From Mycoplasmataceae bacterium (GTDB lineage Bacteria; Bacillota_I; Bacilli_A; Mycoplasmatales; Mycoplasmoidaceae), in the NCBI GenBank assembly GCA_031261065.1, contig JAISKD010000008.1:1-64000 (forward strand): a stretch of DNA of 64,000 bases, given 5' to 3'. Shown here piece after piece: positions 9,530 through 19,371 of this stretch. Position numbers and translations under genes: made by a program. Below the pieces are notes generated by a model that saw nothing but the letters and a program-made list of their open reading frames with translations, was not told the DNA's origin and did no database searches. How positions within the stretch are numbered: position 1 is the first letter of the stretch; every line of letters begins with the position of its first letter.

Positions 9530-9604
9530 GGTCACATAGCTCAGCGGTAGAGCAACCGGCTGTTAACCGGTTGGTCGTAGGTTCAATCCCTACTGTGACC
9601 GCCA
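9530..9604 (+). tRNA. tRNA-Asn (GUU)
   Basis: 75 nt with encoded CCA. The acceptor GGTCACA pairs with TGTGACC. The anticodon stem ACCGG/CCGGT carries loop CTGTTAA, anticodon GTT. First of a three-tRNA plus-strand cluster. Confidence 0.95.
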
Positions 9605-9607
9605 TAT

Positions 9608-9684
9608 GGCCCGTTGGTGAAGCGACTTAACACACACGGTTTTCATCCGTGGATTCATGGGTCTGAATCCCGTACGGGTCGCCA
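9608..9684 (+). tRNA. tRNA-Glu (UUC)
   Basis: 77 nt with encoded CCA. The acceptor is GGCCCGT/ACGGGTC. The anticodon stem CACGG/CCGTG has loop TTTTCAT, anticodon TTC. It begins 3 bases after tRNA-Asn. It is the standard Glu tRNA that reads GAA and GAG by wobble, so the CUC species at 2493 is an extra. Confidence 0.95.
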
Positions 9685-9686
9685 TT

Positions 9687-9762
9687 GCGGTGTTAGCTCA
9701 GCCGGGAGAGCATTTGCCTTACAAGCAAGAGGTCGGGGGTTCGAGCCCCTCACACCGCACCA
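9687..9762 (+). tRNA. tRNA-Val (UAC)
   Basis: 76 nt with encoded CCA. The acceptor is GCGGTGT/ACACCGC. The anticodon stem TTTGC/GCAAG has loop CTTACAA, anticodon TAC. It starts 2 bases after tRNA-Glu and is the last gene of the cluster. Confidence 0.95.
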
Positions 9763-9768
9763 TTATTG

Positions 9769-9811
9769 AAAATAAAAGTCTTGTCCTTTGTCGGGACAGG
9801 ACTTTTATTTT
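9769..9811. terminator. Strong bidirectional terminator hairpin
   Basis: AAAATAAAAGTC-TTGTCC (9769-9786) pairs over 18 bases, with one G-T wobble, with GGACAGGAC-TTTTATTTT (9794-9811), around a 7-base loop. A/T arms flank a GC core, so it gives a U-run in both directions. It ends the plus-strand tRNA cluster and covers the last codons and stop of the convergent hydrolase gene. Confidence 0.9.
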
Positions 9812-10689
9812 ATCTTACTTACATAGTCATCTATCAATTTATATAGTTCGTCGTTCTGTGGTTCTTCCATACCAAGAACATGTCAACCTTTTTCCATATA
9901 TTTTAAGTGTGGTGAATTCTTATTCTTGTTATAGAATTTATTTCAATACTTCATTGTTTGCATTCTATCTTCGCCAGATTGAATATATAGAAAATTTAAA
10001 TCGCTGTTATTTACATTTTTATTAAGTATTTTCCAAGACTTAGGGAATGTTCATCATGCAGCACAAGTAACTTTGTTATTACCTGGTTTACCGGCGGTTG
10101 CAAGGTTAACCATTCTGACAAGGAAAGTATTGCTTGATAATTGAGCTGGTACACCTTTTGAAGGTATTCTATCCCAAGTTTGTGCAGATGTTAGAATTGT
10201 TCAGCTCATCTTAAAACCAGCAATAGTCTTATATTTAAAGTTGCTATTACCTACGTCCTTAACATATCGTGGCATGTTTCATGCAAATAGTCCGTTTATT
10301 TTTTTAGGATTTTTATAATAATAAATCATTCCTAAAGCTGCACCCCATGATTCGCCTAATAAAAAGATTCTTTTCTTAGGGAACATCTTTTTAATCTCAT
10401 CGATCACATAACCCAATTCCTTAACGTATTGGTTAGGCATATGGCTAGCAACATTTTTATTTTCTCCATGAGCCATTTTTTCATAAGTTATAAGATATTT
10501 ACCATCGTAGAAATTATGATTCATGATATCTACGAATGGTATGTTTCCTCCATGACCTTGGATGAATAAAAAAATATCCGCCTCTTCTTTATTAACTACG
10601 GGTTCATATATTGCAATGGGTGTTGGGTGTTTAAATTTACCAAGTTTTATGTTGACTATTTTTTTACGTTCGTCTTGAAATTTCTTCAT
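9805..10689 (-). CDS. Alpha/beta-hydrolase, lysophospholipase / monoacylglycerol lipase type
   Basis: 294 aa, read through several TGA(Trp). The nucleophile elbow is LLGESWGAA (Ser near residue 115). A likely acid is in IQSGEDRMQT and the His in GWHVLGM near the C-terminus, giving a full Ser-Asp-His set. An oxyanion-type FIQGHGGN is near residue 45. Mollicutes use such enzymes to break down host or own glycerolipids; the substrate here is not known. No signal peptide, so it is probably cytoplasmic. The stop of the YbhN-type gene directly abuts its ATG, so both are co-transcribed and may act on lipids together. Confidence 0.8.
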
Positions 10690-11844
10690 CTATTTTATTA
10701 TGTACTTTTTAATTGCTTTGCATATATAAAAAATAAGAAAATAAGACAGTCCTATAAATAATGGAATGTATGTTGTGAAGAAACGTCAAATTGTAATTCC
10801 ATTTTTTGTAAACTCTTTAATTTCTCTGTGGTCATTTATACCGCTTATTCCATAACCAGAACTAAATAATGAACTCATCATTCATTGAATTAGTCCTTCT
10901 TCTCCTGGAACAGGCATAAACTTTGTTGCAGTGTTTGATACATTGGAAACATCAAAGACCTTTATGAAAGAAATACTAATACTTTCATCGGCCTTAACTA
11001 ATTCTAAACCACCAGCTAGTAAAGAATATGTGCATATTTCTCAACAAGCATATGCACCTATTACAAACAATGTAATCTTTCAATCCTTGAATAATAATTC
11101 CTTAAATTTATTTTTTATTACTTTATCTTCAAGATATTTCTTTCTTGTTTCTGCTGATGTGCTGTAAGATAAATGCATAATTTTCTTAATCTTATTAGAA
11201 AGTAAAGATATTCATAAATGGATATGGACTGAGAACCCAACAACGAATAAGAAGACAAGAATTACTCAGTCCATAACTATACCACCAACTATGAATCAAT
11301 AACCTACTTCAACCTGACTTGTAAATTCTATATCTTTTGTATAGACTATGTGGTAGGTTATTGTTATAAATGATGATAATGAAATAATCATTTGAATAAG
11401 TTGTCACAATAGAGTATCGACTAATGTTTGTGCTGCAGCTTCAGGAGTTGTAAATCCTCTCTTTTTTAATCACCATATTGTATATGGGGAAGTAATAAAG
11501 TTTGCTGGTGTAAAAGGTATAAGCACAAACATAGTCATCGCAAATATGATCCGGTCTTTAGTTGATATATAAATACCTGCCTTTTTTGCTCTGACGGTGT
11601 AAAGTCAAGATAATATAAAATACTTTAGACCAACATACAAAAGAAATGAAATTATTATGAAGGACGAACGAGTAGCATTTAATTTGACAGCATCTGACAT
11701 GCTGCCAAATAATGTACTTAGGTGAATATGTAGAATAGTCGTAAAACTAAGCACTATTAAAGCGATTGAGATACACGCACCAAAAATAATCAATAAAATT
11801 CGTTTTCGATTCAGAAAATTATTCTCAACCTTTGAATTTATCAT
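10690..11844 (-). CDS. YbhN / lysylphosphatidylglycerol-synthase transmembrane family protein
   Basis: 384 aa with about eight hydrophobic segments and many TGA(Trp). FVPVPGEEGLIQWM near residue 310 fits the family signature P-x-P-G-G-x-G-x-x-E. TPANFITSPYTIWWLKKRGF near residue 115 fits the other conserved block of the LPG-synthase membrane region (UPF0104). Such proteins move or flip lipids; the soluble aminoacyl-transfer domain of MprF is absent. It is followed directly by a lysophospholipase-like gene, which suggests membrane lipid turnover. Long for a membrane protein of this genome, with no signs of decay. Confidence 0.75.
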
Positions 11845-11875
11845 ACTAAATATATTTTAACTTACTTTACAAACT

Positions 11876-11881
11876 TATAAT
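11876..11881 (+). promoter_or_regulatory. -10 box of the 11888 GNAT gene
   Basis: TATAAT ends exactly 6 bases before the ATG at 11888. With normal -10 to +1 spacing the transcript starts at the A of the start codon. Confidence 0.65.
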
Positions 11882-11887
11882 ATAACT

Positions 11888-12328
11888 ATGGAAATAAAAG
11901 AAATAATTTTAGACGAAACTCACAAAGCTGCACTTAATGATATTTGATATAAGTCAGCAAAACATACTCATAACTTTTTATCAACTGCAGATTTTGAAGC
12001 TATTGCTCCAAGAGTTAAATCTATCCTTCAAGGTAAAGAAACAGCTATTTTAGTTTATGAACAAAATAAAATTATTGCTTTTTCTACAATTAAAGCAAAA
12101 CACATTGAATCAATATTCGTTTTACCTGAATATATTCGTCAAGGTATTGGATCAAAAATTGTTGAATATGCAAAACAAAAACATGAAGTTGAAACAGTAG
12201 ATGTTAATAAGCAAAATGAAAATGCAATTAACTTTTATAAAAAACATGGCTTCGTTATTTCTGGTGAAACTGATAAGGATGCATTCGGAAAAGGTTACCC
12301 AATCCTTCACTTACATTTAAAGAAATAA
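11888..12328 (+). CDS. GNAT family N-acetyltransferase
   Basis: 146 aa. IESIFVLPEYIRQGIGSKIVEYA contains the full acetyl-CoA loop (R-Q-G-I-G-S). NKQNENAINFYKKHGF is the standard C-terminal GNAT motif. The closest general type is the YjaB/PhnO-like small-molecule or protein acetyltransferase group; the substrate is unknown. Probably leaderless. A Nudix gene follows after 2 bases, so the two are co-transcribed. Confidence 0.85.
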
Positions 12329-12330
12329 AA

Positions 12331-12873
12331 ATGGCGGGTGCTGATAAATTAAACGAAACGCTACGTGTTCTAAATAGAAACGGAGAGTGAACTGGACGAG
12401 TTGAATCGCGTCAAACCATTCACGCTAAAAGATTGTTCTATGCTAATGCAAAGGTTTGAATTTTGGATATGTCTACCAAATCAGTCTTATTACAAAAGCG
12501 AAGTATCAATAAATTAAATAACCCAGGTAAATGAGCTTTAACTGGTGGTCATATATATAGACACGACACACCTATGCAAACAGCAATTTCTGAAGTCATA
12601 GAAGAATTAGGAATTAAAATAAATGATGCTAATTTTAAATTTGTTATGATTTTGCCCCCACTAAATGGTCATTCTTTTTCATATCAGTTTGTTTATCTAG
12701 CGGATAAAAAAATTAGCAAATTTAACTTGCAAAAAGAAGAAGTAGATACTGTTGAATATTTTAAATTCTCAGATTTAAAAAACGATATGAAAAAACATGA
12801 ACGAGATTATGCAATGAATTATGCGCGATATGAGCCTATGCTTTTGGAAATTGAAAAAATATTTAAGAACTAG
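12331..12873 (+). CDS. Nudix hydrolase
   Basis: 180 aa. The Nudix box is GGHIYRHDTPMQTAISEVIEELGI (positions about 79-102). It fits GX5EX7REUXEEXGU with Thr-Pro in the spacer and S-E-V for the R-E-U part; the metal-binding EE is kept. The N-terminal SRQTIHAKRLFYANAKVWIL resembles the Idi/YfcD-like Nudix layout. It probably removes diphosphate from a nucleotide or sugar-nucleotide; the substrate cannot be read. The TAG stop overlaps the stop of convergent yqeK in a shared CTAG. Confidence 0.85.
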
Positions 12874-13370
12874 TCCTCAAAGGATGATTGGATTTCTCCT
12901 ATCACTCTTTTAAATGCTAGATCTAGGTCCACCTTAGCTAAAGCTATTAGGTTTGTTCTATTTGTAAAAGGTACCAATCGTCCTGGTTCAAGTTTATCAG
13001 CGATGAAAACTATCTTACCCATCTTTGATATATTTTTTGGTGGTATTACATGATCTTTAATTGAACGCAATATATTAGAATCATTAATCTTAAAGTTATT
13101 CCTAATGTATGCGGCACCTGCTAACCCATGCATTGTTTTAATATTAGGAAAATGATCTGTGTTATTATCGCCTACTAATTGCAATATCTTTCATTCTTCA
13201 AATTCTTTTGCAATATCATGGTACATTCCAGCCAGTCAAGCCTTTTCAGGATTAATTTTATTAGCAATAGCAATAGCTTTTGCTAAATCAGCTACCCTAA
13301 GTGAATGGTTGTATCTTTTCGCGGATACTAGATTTTTCACTCTTTTCTTTGCTATTTCCTCTATATCCAT
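12870..13370 (-). CDS. yqeK: HD-domain nucleotide phosphohydrolase YqeK
   Basis: 166 aa. RYNHSLRVADLAKAIA (H), GMYHDIAKEF (HD), HGLAGAAYIRNNF (H) and FIADKLEPGR (D) are the HD metal ligands in the YqeK order. YqeK proteins hydrolyse diadenosine tetraphosphate symmetrically. In many Firmicutes and Mollicutes yqeK is next to or fused with nadD, which is not seen here. The ATG overlaps the parC stop (TAATG), so it is translated after parC. Confidence 0.88.
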
Positions 13371-15841
13371 TATTCAAAGAACCCCTCTTTTTCTTCTACT
13401 ATAGGTTCTTCCTGTTTATCCTCTTCATTCTCTTTTGATAATGAATTAATTGTATTAATCTTTAATATGTGTTTTCCTTTTAATAGACTCACTCGTGTGT
13501 CTATGTCACCAATAGAAATTTGTGAAGCATTTATAACTTCTCACTTATTGGAAGAGTCTAATACTGAAATCTTGTCAGAATTACTAACGGCAAAAGCATT
13601 TATTACAAATAAAGGGTTTGTTTTACTTTGGAGAACAACAGATTTAGGTTGATTTGTTCTTTTGCCGATAGTTATTGAAGATGTTTTTATTCTCTTGGCA
13701 CCTTGTTCACACGCTATAACGACATATTCTTTTGATGATTCATTTAGAAAAATAGCGGCAATTGAATCATTATCTTTTAAATTTAAGTTCTTTACACCGC
13801 TTCCATTTTTACCAATAACAGGTATCTGGTCAATAGGATAAGCAATTGCGTTTCCGTCCTTTGTTACTACTGAAACATTTGTCTCTACTTTATCAGAGCT
13901 TGCTAAAGCAGCAGAAATTAAACGATCATTTTCATCCAATGTCATTACATTTGATACTTTAGGTAACTTAGCAATGCCTAAATCTTTAACTCTTGTTCTT
14001 TTAATTTGTCCATTTTTAGATGCAAGGACCAATGTTCTGCAATCTTCTACATTGTTTTCAAAATTAAAAGCATAGACTATCTTTTCATCAGATGAAAGTG
14101 GAACGATATTATTAACATGTTCGCCAACATCCTTTCATGCACATTCATCAATTTTATAAGTAGGTAATGAAACATAGTTACCCTTAGAAGTAATAAGAAT
14201 TACTTTATCGCGTTGGTTTGAATAAAATTGACCAATTGGTGCATCACCATCTTTTAATTTTAAATCATGGTATTCACTTGCACCAAAACTGCGTTTAGAA
14301 ATATTTTTAACATAACCGTCATTGGTTACAACAATTATATTTTCACGATTTTCTATCGTGTCTTGATGTTCAACAACGATTGTTCCGTTTTCATCGCCAA
14401 TAACAGAACGTCTTGGGTGAGCAAAAATTTTCTTGTATTCTCTTAATTTACTTTTAATATTATTTTGACGGTATATTTTATCGTTTATTAAAAGATTTAA
14501 TTCTGTTATGCTAGCCTCAAGTTCTTTAGCTTCTTCTTTAAGACCTTCAACATCAGCGTTTGACAGTCTATAAAGTCTTAAGTTGACAATTGCATCTGCT
14601 TGAGCTTCGCTGAAAATAAATTTAGTAATTAGATTTTGTTTAGCAGATGCTTTATCACTTGAGTGTCTAATAACATCAATAACATCATCAAGAATTTTGA
14701 TTGCTTTAATTAAACCTTCAACAATTTCTTTTCTTATTTTAGCTTTATTAAGATCATAAACAGAAGTTGAAACAATAATTCCATTAATGTGTTCAATAAA
14801 TGAATCTAACGCTTCAATAATTGGCATTAAGCATGGTTTATGATCTTTGATTGCAATTGTATTGATGGCATATGAAATTTGTAATTGTGTGTTCTTATAA
14901 ATAAAGTTTTTAACAAATTCAAAGTTCTTTCCATCTTTAAGGTCAATTGCAATTGAAATTCCATTCTTATCTGATTCATCTCTTACTTCTTTTATGTTTA
15001 AAACAGGATTGTCTTCAGCTAATTCATTAATCTGTCTTATAATCATCGATTTATTTGTTTCATAAGGAATAGATGTTATATATGCTTGTTTAGATGATTT
15101 TAAATCCAGATTACCTCTAATGCTTATTTTTCCCTTGCCTGTTTCGTATGCACTATTAATTCCATCGCGGCCTAAGATTATTCCGCCTGTAGGGAAATCA
15201 GGTCCAGGCATTACCTTTAGAATAGATGATAACCTGCAATCAGGTGAATCTATACGTGTGATGACCGCATCAATAACTTCACAAGGATTGTATGGAGGAA
15301 TATTGGTTGCATAACCAGCTGCAATTCCTGAAGCACCATTTATTAATAAATTTGGAAGTAAACTAGGTAGAACTGATGGTTCTTGTTCACAATCATCAAA
15401 GTTATTAACGAAAGGCACGCAATCCTTGGCGATGTTTTGAATCATGAGTTGTCCAAATTGAGAAAGTCTACATTCTGTGTAACGCATAGCCGCTGCTCCA
15501 TCTCCGTCAATAGAACCATTGTTACCATGCATATCTATCAATGGAATGTTATTCTTTCAATCTTGTGACATACGAACCATTGCATCGTAAATAGAAGTAT
15601 CACCATGTGGGTGATACTTTCCAATAACTTCTCCAACAGTTCTTGCTGATTTTTTATGTTGCTTATCATAAAACAGCTGCAATGAATTCATTGCATAGAT
15701 AATTCTCCTTTGAACTGGTTTTAATCCGTCTCTAATATCTGGTAATGCACGATCTTGGATAATGTATTTAGCATACCTTCCAAATGAATCAGACATTATA
15801 TCCTCAATCGGTTTTAGGTGGATCGATTTAATATCAGACAT
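13370..15841 (-). CDS. parC: DNA topoisomerase IV subunit A
   Basis: 823 aa. Breakage-reunion domain: [16 protein letters not shown], then [20 protein letters not shown] and [20 protein letters not shown], with the catalytic Tyr in the last. QRR (not HRR) and SQDWK...MHGNNG favour ParC over GyrA. The C-terminal beta-pinwheel lacks a clear GyrA box and ends in a Glu/Lys-rich tail ([17 protein letters not shown]-like). At the position equal to E. coli ParC Ser80 it has Thr, and at Glu84 Asp. parE is not next to it: the upstream neighbour is a divergent GNAT gene. ATG preceded by TATAAT (minus 15851-15856). Confidence 0.93.
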
Positions 15842-15907
15842 ATTTTAAATATTATAATTATTCTTTAAAATACATTTATAAATATACATGTTATTCTTGG
15901 CAACAAC

Positions 15908-15913
15908 TATAAT
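15908..15913 (+). promoter_or_regulatory. -10 box of the 15920 GNAT gene
   Basis: TATAAT ends exactly 6 bases before the ATG at 15920, which predicts a leaderless mRNA. Confidence 0.65.
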
Positions 15914-15919
15914 TAATTT

Positions 15920-16474
15920 ATGAAAATATCATTGGTTGAACCCTCAATAAAATATAAAGATAGTTTTCTGAAAGGGATCAATGAATATTTTAATATGGAT
16001 GAAGATATTGAAGGAACTGGTTTCATACAAAAGAAACTTAAAAACTCTTACACGGATGCGGAGTTCAATAAAGAAATAATCGAGATTTATAAAGAACACA
16101 AAAAAGGTGTTAATCTTCCATCGACAGATTGACCAAGTTATAGCGAGACTTGGATAATAGCTGATGGTGTATTTGTAGGTGCTATTTTTGATAAAGATTA
16201 TTTCCCTACAAAAAATTCAGAGAGTGGTGGAAATATCGGATATTTCACAGTTCCTTCTTTCAGAAGAAAAGGTATTATGAAAAAAGCAATGGAGTTATAT
16301 ATTAAACAAATAAAAAAAGATAAAATCATTGGTTGTGAACCATCAAATATCGGTTCAAGAAAAATAATTGAATATCTTGCAACCAAATTTAAAAATATCA
16401 AGGAAGAAGATGGAATTTTTACATTTGATGATGGTACCAAGATAACTTGTATTCGTTGAAGGTTTATAGCATAA
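15920..16474 (+). CDS. GNAT family N-acetyltransferase
   Basis: 184 aa with two TGA(Trp). NIGYFTVPSFRRKGIMKKAMELY holds the acetyl-CoA loop (R-R-K-G-I-M) preceded by the usual beta-strand (GYFTVPS). The C-terminal motif is altered (GCEPSNIGSRKIIEYLATKF). Members of this shape are often acetyltransferases predicted by annotation only. Single-gene transcript, probably leaderless, flanked by an unrelated membrane-protein gene 73 bases downstream. Confidence 0.8.
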
Positions 16475-16547
16475 TGTTTTCATATTATTGTTGCATCTCG
16501 GTTAATCAAAATTGTAAAGCAAAAAAAACAATAATATAATTAATATA

Positions 16548-17477
16548 ATGAAACCGTTAAAGACTCAGTCTGTATTTGTAAGTCAAACACAAAAAAATAT
16601 TAGCGGAGAAAGTGACACTCATTCTGCTCCTTCTAATACGAGTCAATCTTTGAGTCAAACATTTAAATTACATTTAGAAGAAGATAAGAATGAAATGCGT
16701 ACTACGAAGAAAATTTCTTCGCTTAATCCACACGCTTATGCATTTCCGTCATTCTATAAAAAGGAAATAAAAATATCATTCATAATGTTTATATTTTGGA
16801 TCTGTGTTGAAATTGGAGCAACTGCAGGAATATTGCTTTTATTGTTATTTGTTTCATGATGATTAGCAATAATTCTAGTTCCAACTTTTTTTATCATATC
16901 AGCCAGCTTGATTGTTTATGCTGATAGATTCTATCACTTTAGAAGTGAAGCAAAAACAATCAACTTTAAAGAGTCTAAAGCTTCAACATTGAACATCCAG
17001 AAGCTTTACAAAAGATTAAAAGTAGGACACATCAACGTTAACTGATTGAGTGGATTAACTTATGCTGTGTCTGGTATTGTTTTCTTAGTAGTAGCATTTA
17101 CCTTTGTTGCTGTATATGGTTCATGATCGCAGTTTGGAAAATTCTGAACATACCTTGGAAAATATGGCAATGGAGCTCAATCGTATGACATTACATACTT
17201 TACAATTTCATTAATATGTGCAATTGCTTTCTTTGGTACTATATTACTTCAATTTTCAATGTTAATTTTTAATTACATTAGAACTTCACGTATTGAGAAT
17301 TTTTATGGATTTATGATTATACCACAAGAAGATATCGACAATTTGAAAAAGAAGAAAAACAGAAGGGACTTGATAATCTTCTTATGTATTGTTATTACAG
17401 TTATCTTTGCTGGTTTTGTTATTTATAAACTACTTAAAAGAAAACACAATAAAACAGTTGTACAAGTCCAATCATAG
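16548..17477 (+). CDS. Four-helix membrane protein, function unknown
   Basis: 309 aa. Residues 1-70 are hydrophilic and rich in Ser, Thr and Gln. Two adjacent hydrophobic segments lie at about 80-130 (FIMFIFWICVEIGATAGILL, then a Trp/Ile/Val-rich helix). Two more lie at about 165-190 and 220-245, and a last one near 275-295 precedes a basic C-terminus (KLLKRKHNK). No domain recognised. TATAAT at 16535-16540 ends 7 bases before the ATG; a second TATAAT overlaps the ATG itself. It stands alone, efp follows with its own -10. Confidence 0.65.
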
Positions 17478-17479
17478 AT

Positions 17480-17485
17480 TATAAT
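17480..17485 (+). promoter_or_regulatory. -10 box of efp
   Basis: TATAAT ends exactly 6 bases before the efp ATG at 17492, which predicts transcription starting on the A of the start codon. Confidence 0.65.
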
Positions 17486-17491
17486 ATATGT

Positions 17492-18073
17492 ATGGCAGAA
17501 TTAATAGACGCAATTGATCTTAGACCGGGGATGACCTACTTAGACAACGGAAAAATATACAAAGTTCTTGAGAATACATTTAACAAAACATCAATGGCAA
17601 AAGCCGTTGTTAAATGTAAAGTTAAGAACTTACGCAACGGTTCAATAACTGTTGAAGTAGTATCTGGACAAAAATTTGAAAAAGCTGATCTAAACTCAAC
17701 AGTTCTTTCTTTTTCATATGTAGATGGTACAAATTTAGTTTTCATGGATGGCGAAACTTATGAAACAATTGAAATACCAGAAACTAAATTAGCTGATGAA
17801 AAGAAATATATTTTTGAAGGTTCAACTGTTAAAGCGCTTAAATATGGTGATGAAATTCTTGATATAGTATTACCCGATCAAGTTGTTGTAGAATTGTTTG
17901 ATGCCGAGGATGCTGTTCAAGGAAATAGTGTACAGTCAGCTCAAAAGAAAGCATGATTTAAAGATGCCGCTGGTGGACAACACGAATTATCTGTACCACA
18001 ATTTATTAAAAAAGGTGAGAAAATAATCATTAGCACATCTACTGGCCTATACGTTGGAAGGTCTAAAGAATAA
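17492..18073 (+). CDS. efp: Translation elongation factor P
   Basis: 193 aa, usual length. MAELIDAIDLRPGM, the domain II block FMDGETYETIEIP and the C-terminal VPQFIKKGEKIIISTSTGLYVGR are typical EF-P. EF-P relieves ribosome stalling at polyproline. In the domain I loop the family has K-P-G-K-G with the modified Lys at the tip; here the same stretch reads N-K-T-S-M-A-K, which places Met at the tip. A similar loop is known in M. genitalium EF-P. It heads the classical efp-asp23-nusB group. Confidence 0.95.
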
Positions 18074-18076
18074 AAA

Positions 18077-18361
18077 ATGAACTTTGTAAAAAAAGAAAAA
18101 CATGGTAGTATTACAATTGAAGGTCCAGTTATCGAAAATACCATTAATTCTTTAATTGGCGATATTATTGATTATCAACCTAGTTTCATAAAGATTAAGA
18201 AAGACGAAAATGATGATTACATCGTTTATTTAGAGTTTAAAAGTATTCCTAGTAGCGAGAGTGTAAAATTAATAAATATGTTATCTCTATCTCTACAAAA
18301 AAACATTACTGCCAATTTAGGTATTATTTCACCAAAAATATATTTGGTTGCTACTAGTTAG
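18077..18361 (+). CDS. Asp23/Gls24-like small protein
   Basis: 94 aa. GSITIEGPVIENTINSLIGDI resembles the start of Asp23/Gls24 proteins (G-x-I-x-I-s-x-x-V-I...). The usual 'GV' and the downstream charged part are poorly kept. The strongest support is its position between efp and nusB, where Firmicutes carry the Asp23 gene yqhY. Cytoplasmic by sequence; no membrane segment. Function in Mollicutes is not settled. Confidence 0.6.
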   Translation: MNFVKKEKHGSITIEGPVIENTINSLIGDIIDYQPSFIKIKKDENDDYIVYLEFKSIPSSESVKLINMLSLSLQKNITANLGIISPKIYLVATS

Positions 18362-18365
18362 ATAT

Positions 18366-18752
18366 ATGGAACTGCAAACACAATGGAAAAGAAGAGTAGA
18401 AGTATTTAAATATATTTATGCTATTAGAATGAGCGACATACATGGATCTGTTTTAAAGACTCATGCTTTCGAAAAAAATGAATTTGATGCAGAACAATTA
18501 AAAATTGTTGAATATTTTGCTGATCACGAACAAGAAGTAATTGATAAGATCGAAGGACAAATGGCTGAAGGATGATCTTGAAACAGAATATCAAGTGTTG
18601 ACCAAGCAATTCTTATTGAAGCTTACTGTGAAGTAAAAGCAACAGCAATAGAAAAAAATATTGTCATTGACCAAGCAATTGTAACAACTAAGCACTATTC
18701 TGAAGAAAAATCAGTCCCTTATATTAATGCAATATTAGATAAAATATTATAA
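18366..18752 (+). CDS. nusB: Transcription antitermination / rRNA maturation factor NusB
   Basis: 128 aa. QWKRRVEVFKYIYAIRM at the N-terminus, GWSWNRISSVDQAILIEAYCEV in the middle and VIDQAIVTTKHYSEEKSVPYINAILDKIL at the end match NusB blocks (W-x-x-x-R-l-x-x-v-D-x-a-I-L and E-x-V-x-x-A-K-x-y...F-V-N-g-v-L). With NusE it binds boxA in rRNA leaders. The ATG is 4 bases after the preceding stop. One TGA(Trp) in the conserved W position. Confidence 0.9.
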
Positions 18753-18759
18753 ATGACAT

Positions 18760-19371
18760 ATGGATATTAAGGTGAGTAATAATAAATCAAATGCAATAGA
18801 GTCACCTTTTGGTTGATATATCTTGCTTGCCGCAAACAGTCTTCTTATGCTTGGGATAGCAATAGGATGGATATTAAGCGAAAAAACTAGCAAAATTTCA
18901 AATCAATTCGCTCCAATTGTTTCATGTTTAATTATTTCTACGCTTATTGCTAGTGCATTTTATTGATTCCAAGGTAAAGACTTATATCTTATAAAAAGAC
19001 ATACGAAACAAAAATATGTTAACAATTTTTTCATTAGTATCTTTTTACACGTTCTTAATGTTTTAGTTGCTGCATCATTCCTTATCTGCTTCAATGTTTA
19101 CTTTACAAGTAACAAATATGGCGATTACAATATGATGTTTATAATTGAATTTTCAATTGTTGCTTTAATTTCTATTGTATCTTTATCATTTTATAGAATT
19201 GCTCAATATAAAATTGCTCGAGACTTATCAATCAGGAAGCACGGATTCAATGAAAAAATCAAAGAAGCAATAAAGGAAGAACGAACGAAAGCCCCAGTTG
19301 AGTCTAAAAAGGAAACAAAGAGAGAAGCGTCAGCTTCATTCTTTAGTCAGGAAGATGAATCTAAAAAATAA
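18760..19371 (+). CDS. Four-helix membrane protein, function unknown
   Basis: 203 aa. Hydrophobic segments lie at about 18-40, 50-70, 87-112 and 125-147, separated by short loops. The C-terminus is a long basic/acidic tail with many Lys and Glu (ERTKAPVESKKETKREA...). I recognise no domain. It sits 7 bases after nusB and its end overlaps the mtaB start by 17 bp, so it is in the same transcript as the RNA-modification genes. Confidence 0.65.

Noticed and set aside
9657-10025. Plus-strand frame of 122 codons
   Set aside because: It starts inside tRNA-Glu and runs through tRNA-Val and the terminator hairpin, so it is not a gene.
13370-15841. gyrA instead of parC
   Set aside because: QRR (not HRR), SQDWK and [11 protein letters not shown] are ParC-type and no GyrA box is seen in the C-terminal domain.
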